From positions 811,001-875,000 of the forward strand of contig NC_010718.1 in NCBI RefSeq assembly GCF_000020005.1: 64,000 nucleotides of DNA, read 5' to 3'. Shown here piece by piece: positions 63,988 to 64,000 of this stretch. Every line of letters begins with the position of its first letter. Positions within the stretch are counted from its first letter, which is position 1. The translations under genes were made by a program, and so were the position numbers. The notes under the pieces were generated by a model. It saw only the letters and a list, made by a program, of their open reading frames with translations, made no database searches and was not told the DNA's origin. The DNA is from Natranaerobius thermophilus JW/NM-WN-LF (GTDB taxonomy: Bacteria > Bacillota > Natranaerobiia > Natranaerobiales > Natranaerobiaceae).

Positions 63988-64000
63988 ATGAAAAGATTTA
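63988..64000 (+). CDS. Start of a gene cut by the window edge
   Basis: An ATG preceded by a run of eight G at about 8 nt begins MKRF before the sequence ends. A TTGACC box at 63910-63915 could be part of its promoter. Nothing can be said of the product. Confidence 0.6.

Overview
The window is a strongly AT-rich chromosome segment of an anaerobic, spore-forming, Gram-positive (Firmicutes/Clostridia-type) bacterium. The evidence is the GGAGG-type ribosome binding sites with frequent TTG and GTG starts, a spoVS gene, sigma-H-like promoters, a tungsten aldehyde:ferredoxin oxidoreductase module and a double-cubane-cluster reductase module. A halo-alkaliphilic relative of Natranaerobius would fit, including the very acidic exported protein near 41.5 kb, but this is inference and not shown by the sequence.

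Layout. 0.1-3.9 kb: a peptide-catabolism operon (two YjiH/YjiG-type membrane proteins, isoaspartyl dipeptidase IadA, an M20 amidohydrolase) behind an exact sigma-54 promoter. 3.9-4.4 kb: a C-rich degenerate minisatellite between convergent genes. 4.4-7.6 kb (minus strand): a c-di-GMP signalling gene split by a one-base lesion, a small membrane protein and a MazG-like house-cleaning enzyme. 8-46.6 kb: a large defence island, with an McrB-like ATPase plus DUF2357 nuclease, an Mrr-like nuclease, an atypical fused M-S methylase-like gene, a complete type I restriction system (hsdM-hsdS-hsdR), an IS3 insertion that splits a GreA-domain gene, GIY-YIG and HNH proteins, McrB/McrC, a DUF91-like nuclease, a helicase-nuclease-LexA fusion next to a GmrSD-like gene, and a DNA glycosylase-YaaA fusion. 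The island also carries a group II intron, a decayed IS605-type element, a WYL regulator, several pseudogenes and a GNAT toxin-antitoxin-like pair. 46.7-50.4 kb (minus): a heterodimeric ABC exporter. 50.6-57.3 kb (minus): spoVS, then radical SAM/MoaD-like/tungsten AOR, then a double-cubane reductase operon. 57.7-63.8 kb: an MBL-fold hydrolase, a small membrane protein and a very large UPF1-type helicase with a C-terminal nuclease. A new gene starts at the right edge.

How the genes work together. Most of the island consists of nucleases driven by NTPases (McrB-, HsdR-, UvrD- and UPF1-type) and base-recognition or modification enzymes, so it looks like layered defence against foreign or modified DNA. 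Several members are broken or frameshifted, which suggests ongoing turnover by mobile elements.

The most interesting object is the protein at 32362-34809. It joins an SF1 helicase, a PD-(D/E)XK nuclease-like domain and a complete LexA/UmuD-type self-cleavage domain, with an Ala-Gly site and a Ser/Lys dyad at LexA spacing. Its gene sits behind a sigma-H-like promoter and immediately upstream of a GmrSD-like gene. It suggests a DNA-damage-responsive defence nuclease. A second notable fusion is the AGOG-like DNA glycosylase plus YaaA/DUF6884-like protein at 36937-38934.
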